This document shows, piece by piece, positions 28,556 to 36,728 of a stretch of DNA of 64,000 nucleotides; within the stretch, counting starts at the first letter, position 1, and each line of letters starts with the position of its first letter. The stretch spans positions 82,209-146,208 of the forward strand of contig JALOLD010000003.1 of the NCBI GenBank assembly GCA_025456145.1, written 5' to 3'. The position numbers were made by a program, and so were the translations under genes. Under the pieces are notes generated by a model. The model was not told the DNA's origin and searched no databases. It worked only from the letters and a program-made list of their open reading frames with translations. This DNA comes from Thermoanaerobaculales bacterium. Its GTDB lineage: Bacteria > Acidobacteriota > Thermoanaerobaculia > Thermoanaerobaculales > Sulfomarinibacteraceae.

Positions 28556-31500
28556 GAGCGCCGGCGCCGAGCTCGCTGCTCGTCGAGCACCCGGCGCTGC
28601 CCCGGCCCTTCGCCGTCGGCGACCGGCCCCCGACCGGCGACATCCTCGATCTCGGATCGGTCGACCGGCGGGCGGTCGCGGTCCAGCTGCTGGCCGCCAC
28701 CGCGCTGCTCGCCGAGGTCGAGCTGTGGCCGGGGCGATGGGCGCTCCGCCGCGCCCGGGTCGAGATGACCGACGGCGGTCCGCAGGCCCGGCTGCCCACC
28801 CTGCCGGTGCCGCTGTCCACGATCTGGTCCCGGCTCGGCGGTGGCGAGCCCGCGGCCGCGGCGTCCCGGGCGGCGGTGCTCGAGGCGGTGGCCGCGGCCA
28901 CCGGTCTCGGGCTCGATCCGGACGACGTCGGCGCGGTCGAGCCCGGCTTCTTCCTCGACGGCGCCCTGAGCCGTCTGCTCGACGAGCTGCCCCGACCGCT
29001 CGACCGGGCGACCGCCGGTTGCCTGTGGCTCTGGCGATGGTCGCTGCCACCCCTTCCTGACCCCGGAGACACCTGCCTCGTCGATGCTCCCGACCCGGCG
29101 ACCGCCCGGCGGATCGGCGCCGCGCTGTGGGCGGCGGCCCGGCGCCGGGGACGGGATGCGAGCTTCTCGGTGGTCACTGGCGGTCGCCCGATGACAGTGG
29201 CTGGGGGCGAGGCCGGCGGCGAGCTCGCGGTGGTCGCGGGAGAGCTCGACGACGACGCGCTCGCCTCGCTGATCGGTCGGGCGGCCGACGGCCGCGCGGC
29301 GTCGCTCGCGGTCGGCGGTCTCCCGCCGACCTGGCGGACCGCCGCCCTACCGGTGTTCGACCCGAAGCGGCTCTCGGCCCATCTCTTCATCACCGGGGTG
29401 CCGCCGGCGCGCCGTACGGCGGTCGTCGAAGGGCAGGCGGGTCGGCTCGACCCCTTCGCCGCCGCCGATCGACGACGGCTCGACGAGCTGGCTGCGGGTC
29501 GGTTCGCCGAGACCCGGCCGGTTCGGCGGGGCCGACACGCCGGGCTGGTCCGGGTGGCCGGGCTCGCCCCCGAGGGCCTCCCGATCGATCGTGCGCTGGC
29601 TCTCGCCGACGCCGATGGCGCCGAGCTCGAGGCGGCGGCGGCCGAGGGCGCGGTCCTGATCAGGGATGACCGGGTGCTCCTGCCCGGTCCGGTAGCGCTG
29701 TCCGCCGACCCGCGACACGCGGAGGTGGCGACGATCTTCGACGCCGACGATCCGCGCCGTCTGCTGCACGGTGCACTGGCCAGCGGTGACACCGGCGAGA
29801 TCCTGCGCTGGGCGCGGGAGCGGCTCGACGACCTCGACGCCGTCGCGGTCCGGCGGCTGCTCTCCGGCCTCGCCCCCGGGGCCCTCGGACCGGGGGTCCA
29901 GGCCGCGCTGGCCGAGGCCTGCCTGACCCTCGCCGACATCCGGGGCGCCGAGCGCGCCCTCGAGGGGCTCGAGCCCGAGCTCGCCCGGCCGTGGCTCGCC
30001 TGGCTGAAGCTGCTCGACCGGACCCCCGAGGAGGAGATCGTCCGGCCGCGCCCGATCGACCTCGAGTCGGCGCCCCGGGCCTGTGCCGAGGTCGGGCTGG
30101 TCATCCTGCGTCGGGCGATGGAGGTCGACCGAAACGCCGTGACCGAGGCGATCGAGCTCCTCGGGGCGGCGATCGGCCGGCTCCGCGGCGCCCGCCGACG
30201 GTGGGTGGAGATCAGAATGGTCGCGCGAAGCGATCCCGGGCGGCTCGACGACCGGGCGTGGCGCCGGGCGGCGGTGGGCGGCCACCCCGAGCTCGCCGGG
30301 CTGGCGCTCTTCGAACGATCGATCCAGGCGACCCTCGACGGCAACCCCGCTCGGGCCCGGCGTCTGCTCCGACGCGTGATGAACGCCGAGCGTTCGCCCG
30401 GCCGGCTCGCCCTGATGCAGGTCAACATGGGGGTCCTCGAGGGGGACCTCGGACGGCCGCGGGTCGCCGAGGCGCTGACCCTCGGCGCCTACCTGCTGTT
30501 CCGCGCCGCCGGGTTCCGGCGTCGGGAGCACGACGCGCTCCACAACCTGGCGGTCGCCGACATCGACGAGCTCAGGGCCGAGCGGGCCTCGGCGCGGCTC
30601 GACGAGCTCGCGCGGGGCGATGACTCGTTGTTCGTCGCGGTCGAGCGGGCCCGGTTGGCCCTCGCGCTCGGCGATCTCGGGGGCTTCCGGGAGCGGCTCG
30701 CGGCGCTGCCCGGGGCGATGACCGCGGCTCGTCCGCAGGTCGAACAGGCGGTGTCCTTCCTGCGCGGCGCCGAGGCCCTGCTCGGCGGGTCGACGGGCGA
30801 GGCGATCGGTCTGCTGCGGGCCGGTGGACGCGAGGGCGAGACCTGGCTCGCCCTCGCCGCCGCGGTCGCCGGGTCGGAGGGCGGCGGCGAGGCGACGCCA
30901 GTCGACGGGTGGGGGGTGGGACGGGCCGCGGAGCTCGTCCGGGCGCTGCGGTCGGGGGACGGGCCGGCGATCCCGGAAACGACCCTCGAGATCGACCGAC
31001 GCACCGACCACGCGATGGCGGTCGCGCTGTGCCACACCCTCGCGGCGCATCCGGGGTGGCCGGGACCGGAGCTGCGCCGACGGGCCGCGCGGACCCTCTC
31101 CCGCGGGGGCCTCGACGGCTGGGCCGCGCGGTTGCGCCTCGCGCCCGACGAGGTCGACGCCTTGCTGCGCGGTATGGCGACGCTGGCCCGGCGTCGAGCC
31201 GCCGGGCAGCCGGTCGGGGATGAGGCGCTCGCCGACCTGTCGGGCCCGCTGGGCGTCGACGGGCTGGTTCTCCGAAGCGCGGGCGACGGCCGCGAGCTCG
31301 CCCGATCCGGCGCGGGAGAGCCGGCGGAGTCGGTTCGTCGCGGCGATCTCGAGCTCGTGGCGCTGGGGACGCCCTTCGGGCGGGGGCGGGCCCTCGACCT
31401 GCTCGGCGAGCTGATCGAGCTGGTCCCGCCGACGGGCGTCGGGGCGGACCAGCCTCGAGTGGAGCACGAGGTCCGGATCGACGGACCCTCGGAGGCGGCC

Positions 31501-32388
31501 CGCCGCCTGCGCGACGAGATCTGGAAGGCGGCGCCGTCGGCACTGACGGTGCTCATCCAGGGAGAGACCGGCGTCGGCAAGGAGGTCGTCGCCAGCGAGA
31601 TCCACCGCCTCTCCGGACGGTCCGGGAAGCTCGTGCCGGTCAACGTCGCCGCGATTCCCGCGAGCCTGCTCGACGCCGAGCTCTTCGGCTCGCTCAAGGG
31701 CGCCTTCACCGGCGCCGATCGCTCCCGGCGCGGGCTGGCCGCCGCGGCCGACGGCGGGACGCTCTTCCTCGACGAGGTCGGCGACCTCGACCTCGCCCTC
31801 CAGGTCAAGCTGCTCCGCTTCCTCGAGTCGGGCGAGATCCGGGCCGTCGGATCGGACGATACCAGGCGGGTCGACGTGCGCGTGATCTGCGCGACCCACC
31901 GCAACCTCGAGCGAATGGTACGCGAAGGCCGCTTCCGGCAGGATCTGTTCTTCCGGATCGCGGTGGTACGGCTGCGGGTTCCGTCCCTGCGCGAGCGGCT
32001 CGCCGACATTCCGGCGCTCCGCTCGATCTTCGAGCGCGAGGCGGCGACCCGCCACGGTCTGCGGGTCGGCCCGTGGTCCGCCGCCGCGGAGCGTCGCCTG
32101 CTCGACCACCGATGGCCGGGCAACGTCCGCGAGCTCAAGCACACCGTCGAGGTCGCGATGGCGCGAGCCGCCGGGGCGACGATCCGACCCGACCATCTTC
32201 CCCTCGGCGAGAGCGAGGGGGAACCGCGTGGCACGTGGGAGGGCGCCCTCACCGAGTTCAAGCGCCGGCTGCTCGTCGAGGTGCTCGGCCGGCATGACGG
32301 CAACCGGAGTGCTGCCGCCCGCGAGCTCGGAATCTCGAGGCAGGCGCTGCTCTACCAGATCACGAAGCTGGGACTGACCGGCACATGA
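28552..32388 (+). CDS. Large sigma-54-dependent transcription activator with helical-repeat sensor region
   Basis: 1278 residues, about three times the usual enhancer-binding protein. Residues 1-930 have no receiver or PAS domain; they are Leu/Ala/Arg-rich helical repeats like TPR, with a possible GAF-like segment near 900-960 (GVDGLVLRSAGDGRELAR). The AAA+ domain (about 970-1200) is intact: Walker A GETGVGKE near 1003, the sigma-54 contact loop GAFTGA near 1049, GGTLFLDEVGDL (Walker B), the RVICATHRNL region and WPGNVRELKHT. A Fis-type helix-turn-helix ends the protein (NRSAAARELGISRQALLYQI). It is therefore expected to act with RpoN, encoded at 57485. It overlaps aroA by ATGA. The signal it senses and its target promoters are unknown. 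Confidence 0.92.
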   Translation: MRAPAPSSLLVEHPALPRPFAVGDRPPTGDILDLGSVDRRAVAVQLLAATALLAEVELWPGRWALRRARVEMTDGGPQARLPTLPVPLSTIWSRLGGGEPAAAASRAAVLEAVAAATGLGLDPDDVGAVEPGFFLDGALSRLLDELPRPLDRATAGCLWLWRWSLPPLPDPGDTCLVDAPDPATARRIGAALWAAARRRGRDASFSVVTGGRPMTVAGGEAGGELAVVAGELDDDALASLIGRAADGRAASLAVGGLPPTWRTAALPVFDPKRLSAHLFITGVPPARRTAVVEGQAGRLDPFAAADRRRLDELAAGRFAETRPVRRGRHAGLVRVAGLAPEGLPIDRALALADADGAELEAAAAEGAVLIRDDRVLLPGPVALSADPRHAEVATIFDADDPRRLLHGALASGDTGEILRWARERLDDLDAVAVRRLLSGLAPGALGPGVQAALAEACLTLADIRGAERALEGLEPELARPWLAWLKLLDRTPEEEIVRPRPIDLESAPRACAEVGLVILRRAMEVDRNAVTEAIELLGAAIGRLRGARRRWVEIRMVARSDPGRLDDRAWRRAAVGGHPELAGLALFERSIQATLDGNPARARRLLRRVMNAERSPGRLALMQVNMGVLEGDLGRPRVAEALTLGAYLLFRAAGFRRREHDALHNLAVADIDELRAERASARLDELARGDDSLFVAVERARLALALGDLGGFRERLAALPGAMTAARPQVEQAVSFLRGAEALLGGSTGEAIGLLRAGGREGETWLALAAAVAGSEGGGEATPVDGWGVGRAAELVRALRSGDGPAIPETTLEIDRRTDHAMAVALCHTLAAHPGWPGPELRRRAARTLSRGGLDGWAARLRLAPDEVDALLRGMATLARRRAAGQPVGDEALADLSGPLGVDGLVLRSAGDGRELARSGAGEPAESVRRGDLELVALGTPFGRGRALDLLGELIELVPPTGVGADQPRVEHEVRIDGPSEAARRLRDEIWKAAPSALTVLIQGETGVGKEVVASEIHRLSGRSGKLVPVNVAAIPASLLDAELFGSLKGAFTGADRSRRGLAAAADGGTLFLDEVGDLDLALQVKLLRFLESGEIRAVGSDDTRRVDVRVICATHRNLERMVREGRFRQDLFFRIAVVRLRVPSLRERLADIPALRSIFEREAATRHGLRVGPWSAAAERRLLDHRWPGNVRELKHTVEVAMARAAGATIRPDHLPLGESEGEPRGTWEGALTEFKRRLLVEVLGRHDGNRSAAARELGISRQALLYQITKLGLTGT

Positions 32389-32557
32389 TGCCCGGCCGCT
32401 CCTCCGATCACGGCGCCCGGACGGCCCAAAAAAAAGGGTGCGGACCTTGCGGCCCGCAGGAGGAAGGAGGAGGTATGATGCGGTACCAGGTCGTTGGGTG
32501 CCTGGCTGCCCATTTCAATAAGCAAACCCCATGCCAATATTCCAGGATGGGAGGCTC
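32389..32557 (+). promoter_or_regulatory. Intergenic region with promoter (TATGAT at 32474-32479) of the MurB-like gene
   Basis: The gap holds an 8-nt A-run (about 32429-32436), a purine-rich AGGAGGAAGGAGGAGG stretch and TATGAT, a near-consensus -10 giving a leader of about 70 nt. GGGAGG at 32550 precedes the GTG at 32558. A 33-codon frame from 32475 is probably incidental. Confidence 0.4.
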
Positions 32558-33478
32558 GTGCTGGCGGATTTCGTGACCAGGCTCGGGATGGGCGTCCGGG
32601 AGCTGCGCCGGAGTCCCGACGCCGAGGTCCACGAACGAGTCGACCTGCGGGCCTGGACCGCCCTCGGCGTGGGCGGGGTCGCGACGCTGGTGGCCCGCTG
32701 CCACAACGTTTCCGGGGTGCGCGACACCCTCGATCTCGCCTCGTCGCACGGCCTCGCCTGGCTGACCCTGGGCGGCGGATCGCGGATCATCACACCGGAC
32801 GCGGGCGTCCACGTCCCGGTGCTCAGCCTGACCGGAGAGCTCGCCCGGTGGGCGTCCGAATCCGATGGAATCGTGGCCGGCGGTGGTGCCAACTTGGCAC
32901 AGGTGTGCCGTGCCGCGATGCGAAACGGTCTGGTCGGTCTCGTCGCGCCCGGCGGTGACGGCGGCACCGTCGGCGGGCTGGTGGTTGCCGGCGCGGCCGG
33001 TGTGGTCGATCTCGCCGGCACCCTCGACTGGGTCGATCTGCAGCGGCCCGGCGGCGAGGTCGAGCGATGGCGGCCGGACGACGGCCGCCGGGTTCCCGGG
33101 ATGGACGAGCTCCGACGTCGGGTGGTCGTCCGAGCGCGGTTCCGGTTACGGCCGTGGTCGGGTCCCGAGCCGCAGCGCCCCGTCACCCTGCCCAGATTCA
33201 GCCGCGCGGTGCGCTCGACGGGGCCGGTATTTCTCGACCCGCTGGACGCCACGGCCGCGGACCTCCTCGCCGAGGCGGGCTGCTGTGGGCTGTCGGTCGG
33301 CGGCGTGCGGCTCGGCGGCGAGGGCTCGAACGAGCTCCTCGCCGGACGGTCCGCGACCTCCGCCGAGGTGCTCGAGCTGTGCCGGCGAGGCCGCGACCGG
33401 GTCGCCGAGGTCACCGGCGTCAGCCTCAAGACCGCCCTGGTCTTCGTCGACGAGTGGGGGATGGAGATCGCGCTGTGA
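32558..33478 (+). CDS. MurB-like FAD-binding protein lacking catalytic residues
   Basis: 306 residues related to UDP-N-acetylenolpyruvoylglucosamine reductase: TALGVGGVATLV near the N-terminus, GGGSRIITPD, LVAPGGDGGTVGGLVVAGAA (FAD loop) and the C-terminal domain GLSVGGVRLGGEGSNELLAG. The three catalytic positions seem lost. The YRxS Arg segment is replaced by MDELRRRVVV. The Ser of the usual GSxFKNP is Pro in STGPVFLDP. The Glu of LEPEVRFxG is Ala in LKTALVFVD. So it is probably not an active MurB. GTG 32558 was chosen for its GGGAGG at 6 nt; ATG 32531 has no ribosome binding site. It overlaps the TPR gene by GTGA. Confidence 0.7.
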   Translation: MLADFVTRLGMGVRELRRSPDAEVHERVDLRAWTALGVGGVATLVARCHNVSGVRDTLDLASSHGLAWLTLGGGSRIITPDAGVHVPVLSLTGELARWASESDGIVAGGGANLAQVCRAAMRNGLVGLVAPGGDGGTVGGLVVAGAAGVVDLAGTLDWVDLQRPGGEVERWRPDDGRRVPGMDELRRRVVVRARFRLRPWSGPEPQRPVTLPRFSRAVRSTGPVFLDPLDATAADLLAEAGCCGLSVGGVRLGGEGSNELLAGRSATSAEVLELCRRGRDRVAEVTGVSLKTALVFVDEWGMEIAL

Positions 33479-34737
33479 AGAACCTCGGACCCAGGGTTCT
33501 GGCCGCCGCGGCGGTGCTGGCGATCGTCATCGAGATGGTCGGCGTCGCCGGCTGGTGGAGCTGGCGCCGCGCCGTCGAGACGATGATCGAAGACGCCGCG
33601 CGGGGCGCCGACCGGCTCGCCAGCGACATCGGGCTCCGCCTGCCCCCGGTCGCCCGGAGGTCCCGCCGGCTTCCCGGAACGGCCCTCGCGGCGGCCCCGG
33701 ATCTCTCGGTGGCGCGTGCTCTCCTCGCCCTCGGCCGCGATCAGGTCCGCTGGGCGCCGGCGGACTCCTTCGGCTTCGCCAACCGGGGGCGGGCCGCCCT
33801 CATCGAGGGCGAGATCGATGATGCCGCGGCGTCGATCGCCGAGGCGCTGGCCCGCGACCCGACCTCGCCCGCCCTGCACCGGCTCGCCGCTCTCGCGGCG
33901 GGGTCGCGGGGGCGACGCACCGAGGTCATGGATCATCTCGCCATCGCGGCGGGGCTCAGCTCGGCGTCGAGGGTCGACGCCGTCGACCTCACGCCCGAGG
34001 AGATCGAGGCGGTGACGTTGAAGGGCCTCGAGCTGCGGCTCGACTACTACCCGAGGGAGCGGACCGCGGGGATCACCGCGCTCGCCAGGGAGCTGCGGTC
34101 GCGCGGTCGGGCCGGGGAGGGACGTGACCTGCTCGAGGCCGAGCTCCCCGACCCGCGGATCGCCATCGAGCTCGCCCGATGGGACGTCGAGCCCGGTTCG
34201 GCGGAGGGCGCGGTGGCGGCTCAGCGACGTCTCGCCGAAGTCGTCGCCAGACCGGGGATGCCGGCGTCCGTCCTCGCCGAGGCGTGGTCGGTGATCGCCC
34301 TGGCCCGCGACCTCGGCGGCGACCCGGCGGGCGCGGTCGAGGCGGCGGACCGCGCACTGGTCCACGATCCGGAGTCGGCGGCGCCGTACCGGGTGCTGGC
34401 CGCGCTTGCCGAGCGGCGGGGCGATCCCGAGGGGGCCCTCGACCTGCTCCGGCGAGCCTGGGCGATGAGCCCGACCGATGTCGACCTGCTCCTCAGCGTG
34501 GCCCGGACCGCGGAAGCGGCGGGACGCTCCGACGACGCCCGTCTCGCCCTGGAACGTGCGGTGACCCTGGCGCCGTCCGATCCCGGCATCCGCGCTCGGC
34601 TCGTCGAGCTCGAGCTCCGCCGGGGCGCCTACCTCCAGGCGACGCTGACCCTCGCGGCGGCCCTCGATCGTTTTCCCGAGGACCGACGGTTGCTCGCCCT
34701 CGCCGATCGGTTGCGCAATGAGGTCGAGGGGCGCTGA
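33475..34737 (+). CDS. Membrane-anchored tetratricopeptide-repeat protein
   Basis: 420 residues, no named family. One N-terminal hydrophobic segment (VLAAAAVLAIVIEMVGVAGW, about 8-27) followed by an RR-containing region suggests a membrane anchor with the rest exported or cytosolic. The body is TPR-like: FANRGRAALIEGEIDDAAAS, AYRVLAAL-type helices, RRGDPEGALDLLRRAWAMSP and DDARLALERAVTLAPSD are consecutive 34-residue units. The start GTG at 33475 overlaps the MurB-like stop (GTGA), so the two proteins are likely made together and may act together at the envelope. The role is unknown. Confidence 0.75.
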   Translation: MKNLGPRVLAAAAVLAIVIEMVGVAGWWSWRRAVETMIEDAARGADRLASDIGLRLPPVARRSRRLPGTALAAAPDLSVARALLALGRDQVRWAPADSFGFANRGRAALIEGEIDDAAASIAEALARDPTSPALHRLAALAAGSRGRRTEVMDHLAIAAGLSSASRVDAVDLTPEEIEAVTLKGLELRLDYYPRERTAGITALARELRSRGRAGEGRDLLEAELPDPRIAIELARWDVEPGSAEGAVAAQRRLAEVVARPGMPASVLAEAWSVIALARDLGGDPAGAVEAADRALVHDPESAAPYRVLAALAERRGDPEGALDLLRRAWAMSPTDVDLLLSVARTAEAAGRSDDARLALERAVTLAPSDPGIRARLVELELRRGAYLQATLTLAAALDRFPEDRRLLALADRLRNEVEGR

Positions 34738-34761
34738 GAGGCATCGCGGCAGGTGGGGGGG

Positions 34762-35334
34762 TCAGCCCTCACCGGCCTCGTCGAAGACCTCGGCCGAGAA
34801 GACCGAGATCGCGACCCCGGGCTCGCGCCAGCAGCCCGGGCGCAGGCCGGCCTTGCGGCAGGTCTGGTCGAGGAACTCGACCGCCGTCCATCCGTAGCGC
34901 TCGCCGACCTGGGGCAGGAGCAGACCGCGCGCCGTGCCGCGCTCGATGACGATCCCGTCACGACCGACGACGATCTCGCCGGGGCCGGCGACCGGCCGCA
35001 ACGGGGTCAAAGCGGAGATCTCGATGGTGAGACCGGCGAGCTCCCCCGGCCCGACCGGCGGAAACCTCGGATCGTGAAACGCGGCGTTGACCGCGTTGGC
35101 GCGGACCGAGATCCAGAGCGGGTCGATGCCGACGACGTGACCGATACAGCCGCGGAGCGATCCGTCCGCGGTCAGCGTGACGAAGGCGCCGCAGCACTCG
35201 GTGAGGGGTCCTTCCGGGGGCGTCTCGTCGGGGAGGGCCCGCCCGGCGAGCCGGGCCTCGATGGTCGCGCGGGCGAGGCCGAGCAACCATCGCCGCTGCC
35301 CGGTGTCGATCTGGTTCGGTGGCTGCCGGCTCAT
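34762..35334 (-). CDS. AMMECR1 domain protein
   Basis: 190 residues of the AMMECR1 family. The diagnostic LRGCIGHVVG motif is near residues 60-70, preceded by GAFVTLTADG and followed by NAVNAAFHDPRFPPVGPGEL, LTIEISALTPLRPV and LLLPQVGERYGW. The family is widespread in archaea and bacteria, often beside MEMO-type or radical SAM genes, and its biochemical role is not settled; the conserved Cys suggests a catalytic or redox role. GGGGTG precedes ATG 35334. It diverges from the LarA-like gene; the 37-bp gap holds overlapping -10 elements for both directions. Confidence 0.88.
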   Translation of the reverse strand: MSRQPPNQIDTGQRRWLLGLARATIEARLAGRALPDETPPEGPLTECCGAFVTLTADGSLRGCIGHVVGIDPLWISVRANAVNAAFHDPRFPPVGPGELAGLTIEISALTPLRPVAGPGEIVVGRDGIVIERGTARGLLLPQVGERYGWTAVEFLDQTCRKAGLRPGCWREPGVAISVFSAEVFDEAGEG

Positions 35335-35359
35335 CGGGTTCACCCCCCGGCCAGGATGG

Positions 35360-35365
35360 TATCGT
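35360..35365 (+). promoter_or_regulatory. -10 (TATCGT) of the LarA-like gene, overlapping a minus-strand -10 (TACCAT)
   Basis: On the plus strand TATCGT ends 6 nt before the GTG at 35372, giving a leaderless transcript. On the minus strand the overlapping TACCAT lies about 22 nt before the AMMECR1 ATG. Polymerases for the two genes would compete for this site. Confidence 0.4.
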
Positions 35366-35371
35366 GGCCGG

Positions 35372-36637
35372 GTGATCGTCAAGCTCCCGTACGGCCGGGA
35401 CAGCGTGGCGGTGGATCTCCGAGGGCTTCGGGTGCGACCGCTCGAGCCGAAGGCGGAGCGGGGCGCCGCCGACCCGGGGCGCCTCGTCTCGCGGGCGGTC
35501 GACGACCCGGTCGACGGGGCGCCGCTGATCGAGCTCGCCAGAGGTCGCAGAACAGCGGTGGTCGTCGTCCCCGATGCGACACGGAGGGCCGCCCTCCCGG
35601 CGGTGCTGCCGGCGATCGTCAACCGTCTGATCGTCGCCGGCGTCGAGCCGCGGGCGATCACCGTTCTCGTGGCCTCGGGAACCCACCCTCCGGTTGTCGA
35701 GGGCGAGCTGCGAGAGCTCGTCGGCGAGCTCCCCACCGGGGTGTCTCTGCGTCAGCACGTCTGCCGCGACGACGCGGCGCTCGCGACGATCGGCGAGCTC
35801 CGCCCGGGCCTACCGCTCCGGATCGACCGGGAGGTCGCCGAGACCGAGCTGCTGCTCACCGTCGGCGCGGTGCGCCACCACTACTTCGCGGGCTTCGGGG
35901 GCGGCCCCAAGATGGTCTTTCCCGGGGTCGCGGGCCACGACGAGATCCAGGCCAACCACGCCCTGGTGCTCGACCCGGCGGCCGGCGGCGCCCGCCGCCA
36001 CCCGGGCTGCGAGCCGGGTCGGCTCGACGGCAACCCGGTGGCCGAGGAGATCGCCCGGGCGGCCGATCTGAGACCGCCCGACATAGCGGTGTGCCTGGTT
36101 CCGGGACGCGACGGCGGGGTCGGTTTTGCCGCCGCCGGCCCCTGGCGGCCGGCCTGGGCCGCCGCGGTCGAGCGGGCCCGCGAGTGGTACGAGCTCGAGC
36201 CGGCCCGTTTCGGACGGCTGGTCGCCTGCGCCGGCGGCCGCCCCGGCGACGCGACGCTGATCCAGGCCCACAAGTGGCTCGACGCGGTCTGCCGCTTCGC
36301 CGAGCCGGGCGCCGAGATCATGTTCGCCGCCGAGCTCGGCGACGGGCCGGGATCCCCGGCGATGGCCCCCTTTCTCGAGGACCCGCGACCGGGGGCGATC
36401 CTCCAGCGTCTCGCCGAGGGCTGGGTCCAGTACGGCCACACGACGCTGCGGATCGTCGAGAAGACCGCCGCCCATCGGGTTCACCTGAGGTCGTCGCTCG
36501 ACCCCGATCTCGCGCGCCGCCTCGGCTTCGAGCCGGTCGGCGACCTCGACGAGGTCGCGGAGCGCTGGCGGGCCCATGGGCTCGAGGGGAGGGTGGCGGT
36601 GATGGCCGGGTCGCCGGTCTGGCCGCGCGGGCTCTGA
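35372..36637 (+). CDS. LarA-like (DUF2088) nickel-dependent racemase/epimerase family protein
   Basis: 421 residues of the LarA family, whose founder racemizes lactate with a nickel-pincer cofactor attached to a Lys. Landmarks are VVVPDATRRAAL (about 67-80), LVASGTHPPV (about 96-106, with the conserved His) and VRHHYFAGFGGGPKMVFPG (about 168-186), carrying the conserved His pair and the Lys of the K-x-(V/I)-F-P-G cofactor motif. ANHALV follows. Cofactor genes larB, larC and larE are not in the window. LarA homologues act on various 2-hydroxyacids, so the substrate is open. GTG 35372 lies 6 nt after a TATCGT -10. Confidence 0.85.
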   Translation: MIVKLPYGRDSVAVDLRGLRVRPLEPKAERGAADPGRLVSRAVDDPVDGAPLIELARGRRTAVVVVPDATRRAALPAVLPAIVNRLIVAGVEPRAITVLVASGTHPPVVEGELRELVGELPTGVSLRQHVCRDDAALATIGELRPGLPLRIDREVAETELLLTVGAVRHHYFAGFGGGPKMVFPGVAGHDEIQANHALVLDPAAGGARRHPGCEPGRLDGNPVAEEIARAADLRPPDIAVCLVPGRDGGVGFAAAGPWRPAWAAAVERAREWYELEPARFGRLVACAGGRPGDATLIQAHKWLDAVCRFAEPGAEIMFAAELGDGPGSPAMAPFLEDPRPGAILQRLAEGWVQYGHTTLRIVEKTAAHRVHLRSSLDPDLARRLGFEPVGDLDEVAERWRAHGLEGRVAVMAGSPVWPRGL

Positions 36638-36658
36638 GCGGCGGCGGGTGGCCCACGC

Positions 36659-36672
36659 TTGACCGGCGTCAA
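36659..36672 (+). promoter_or_regulatory. Crp/Fnr-type palindrome (TTGAC-N4-GTCAA)
   Basis: TTGACCGGCGTCAA is a perfect 5-bp inverted repeat with a 4-bp centre, the geometry of Crp/Fnr-family sites (FNR: TTGAT-N4-ATCAA; NNR/DNR-like: TTGAC-N4-GTCAA). It lies 57 bp before the ferredoxin ATG. A weak -10 (GATGCT, 36695-36700) would put its centre near -41.5, a class II activator position. No Crp/Fnr gene is in the window. Confidence 0.4.
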
Positions 36673-36728
36673 GGACGCGCACTCGGGCTCGTCCGATGCT
36701 GGGACCCGAGAGACGGACGGAGGCCGGG

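Noticed and set aside
32475-32576. A 33-codon frame after a strong AGGAGG stretch
   Set aside because: Its ATG lies inside TATGAT, a good -10, so it would not be transcribed from that promoter. The purine run is more likely part of the promoter region.
32886-32902. TGGCAC-like sigma-54 promoter within the MurB-like gene
   Set aside because: No TTGC at the required -12 distance and it lies inside a coding sequence.
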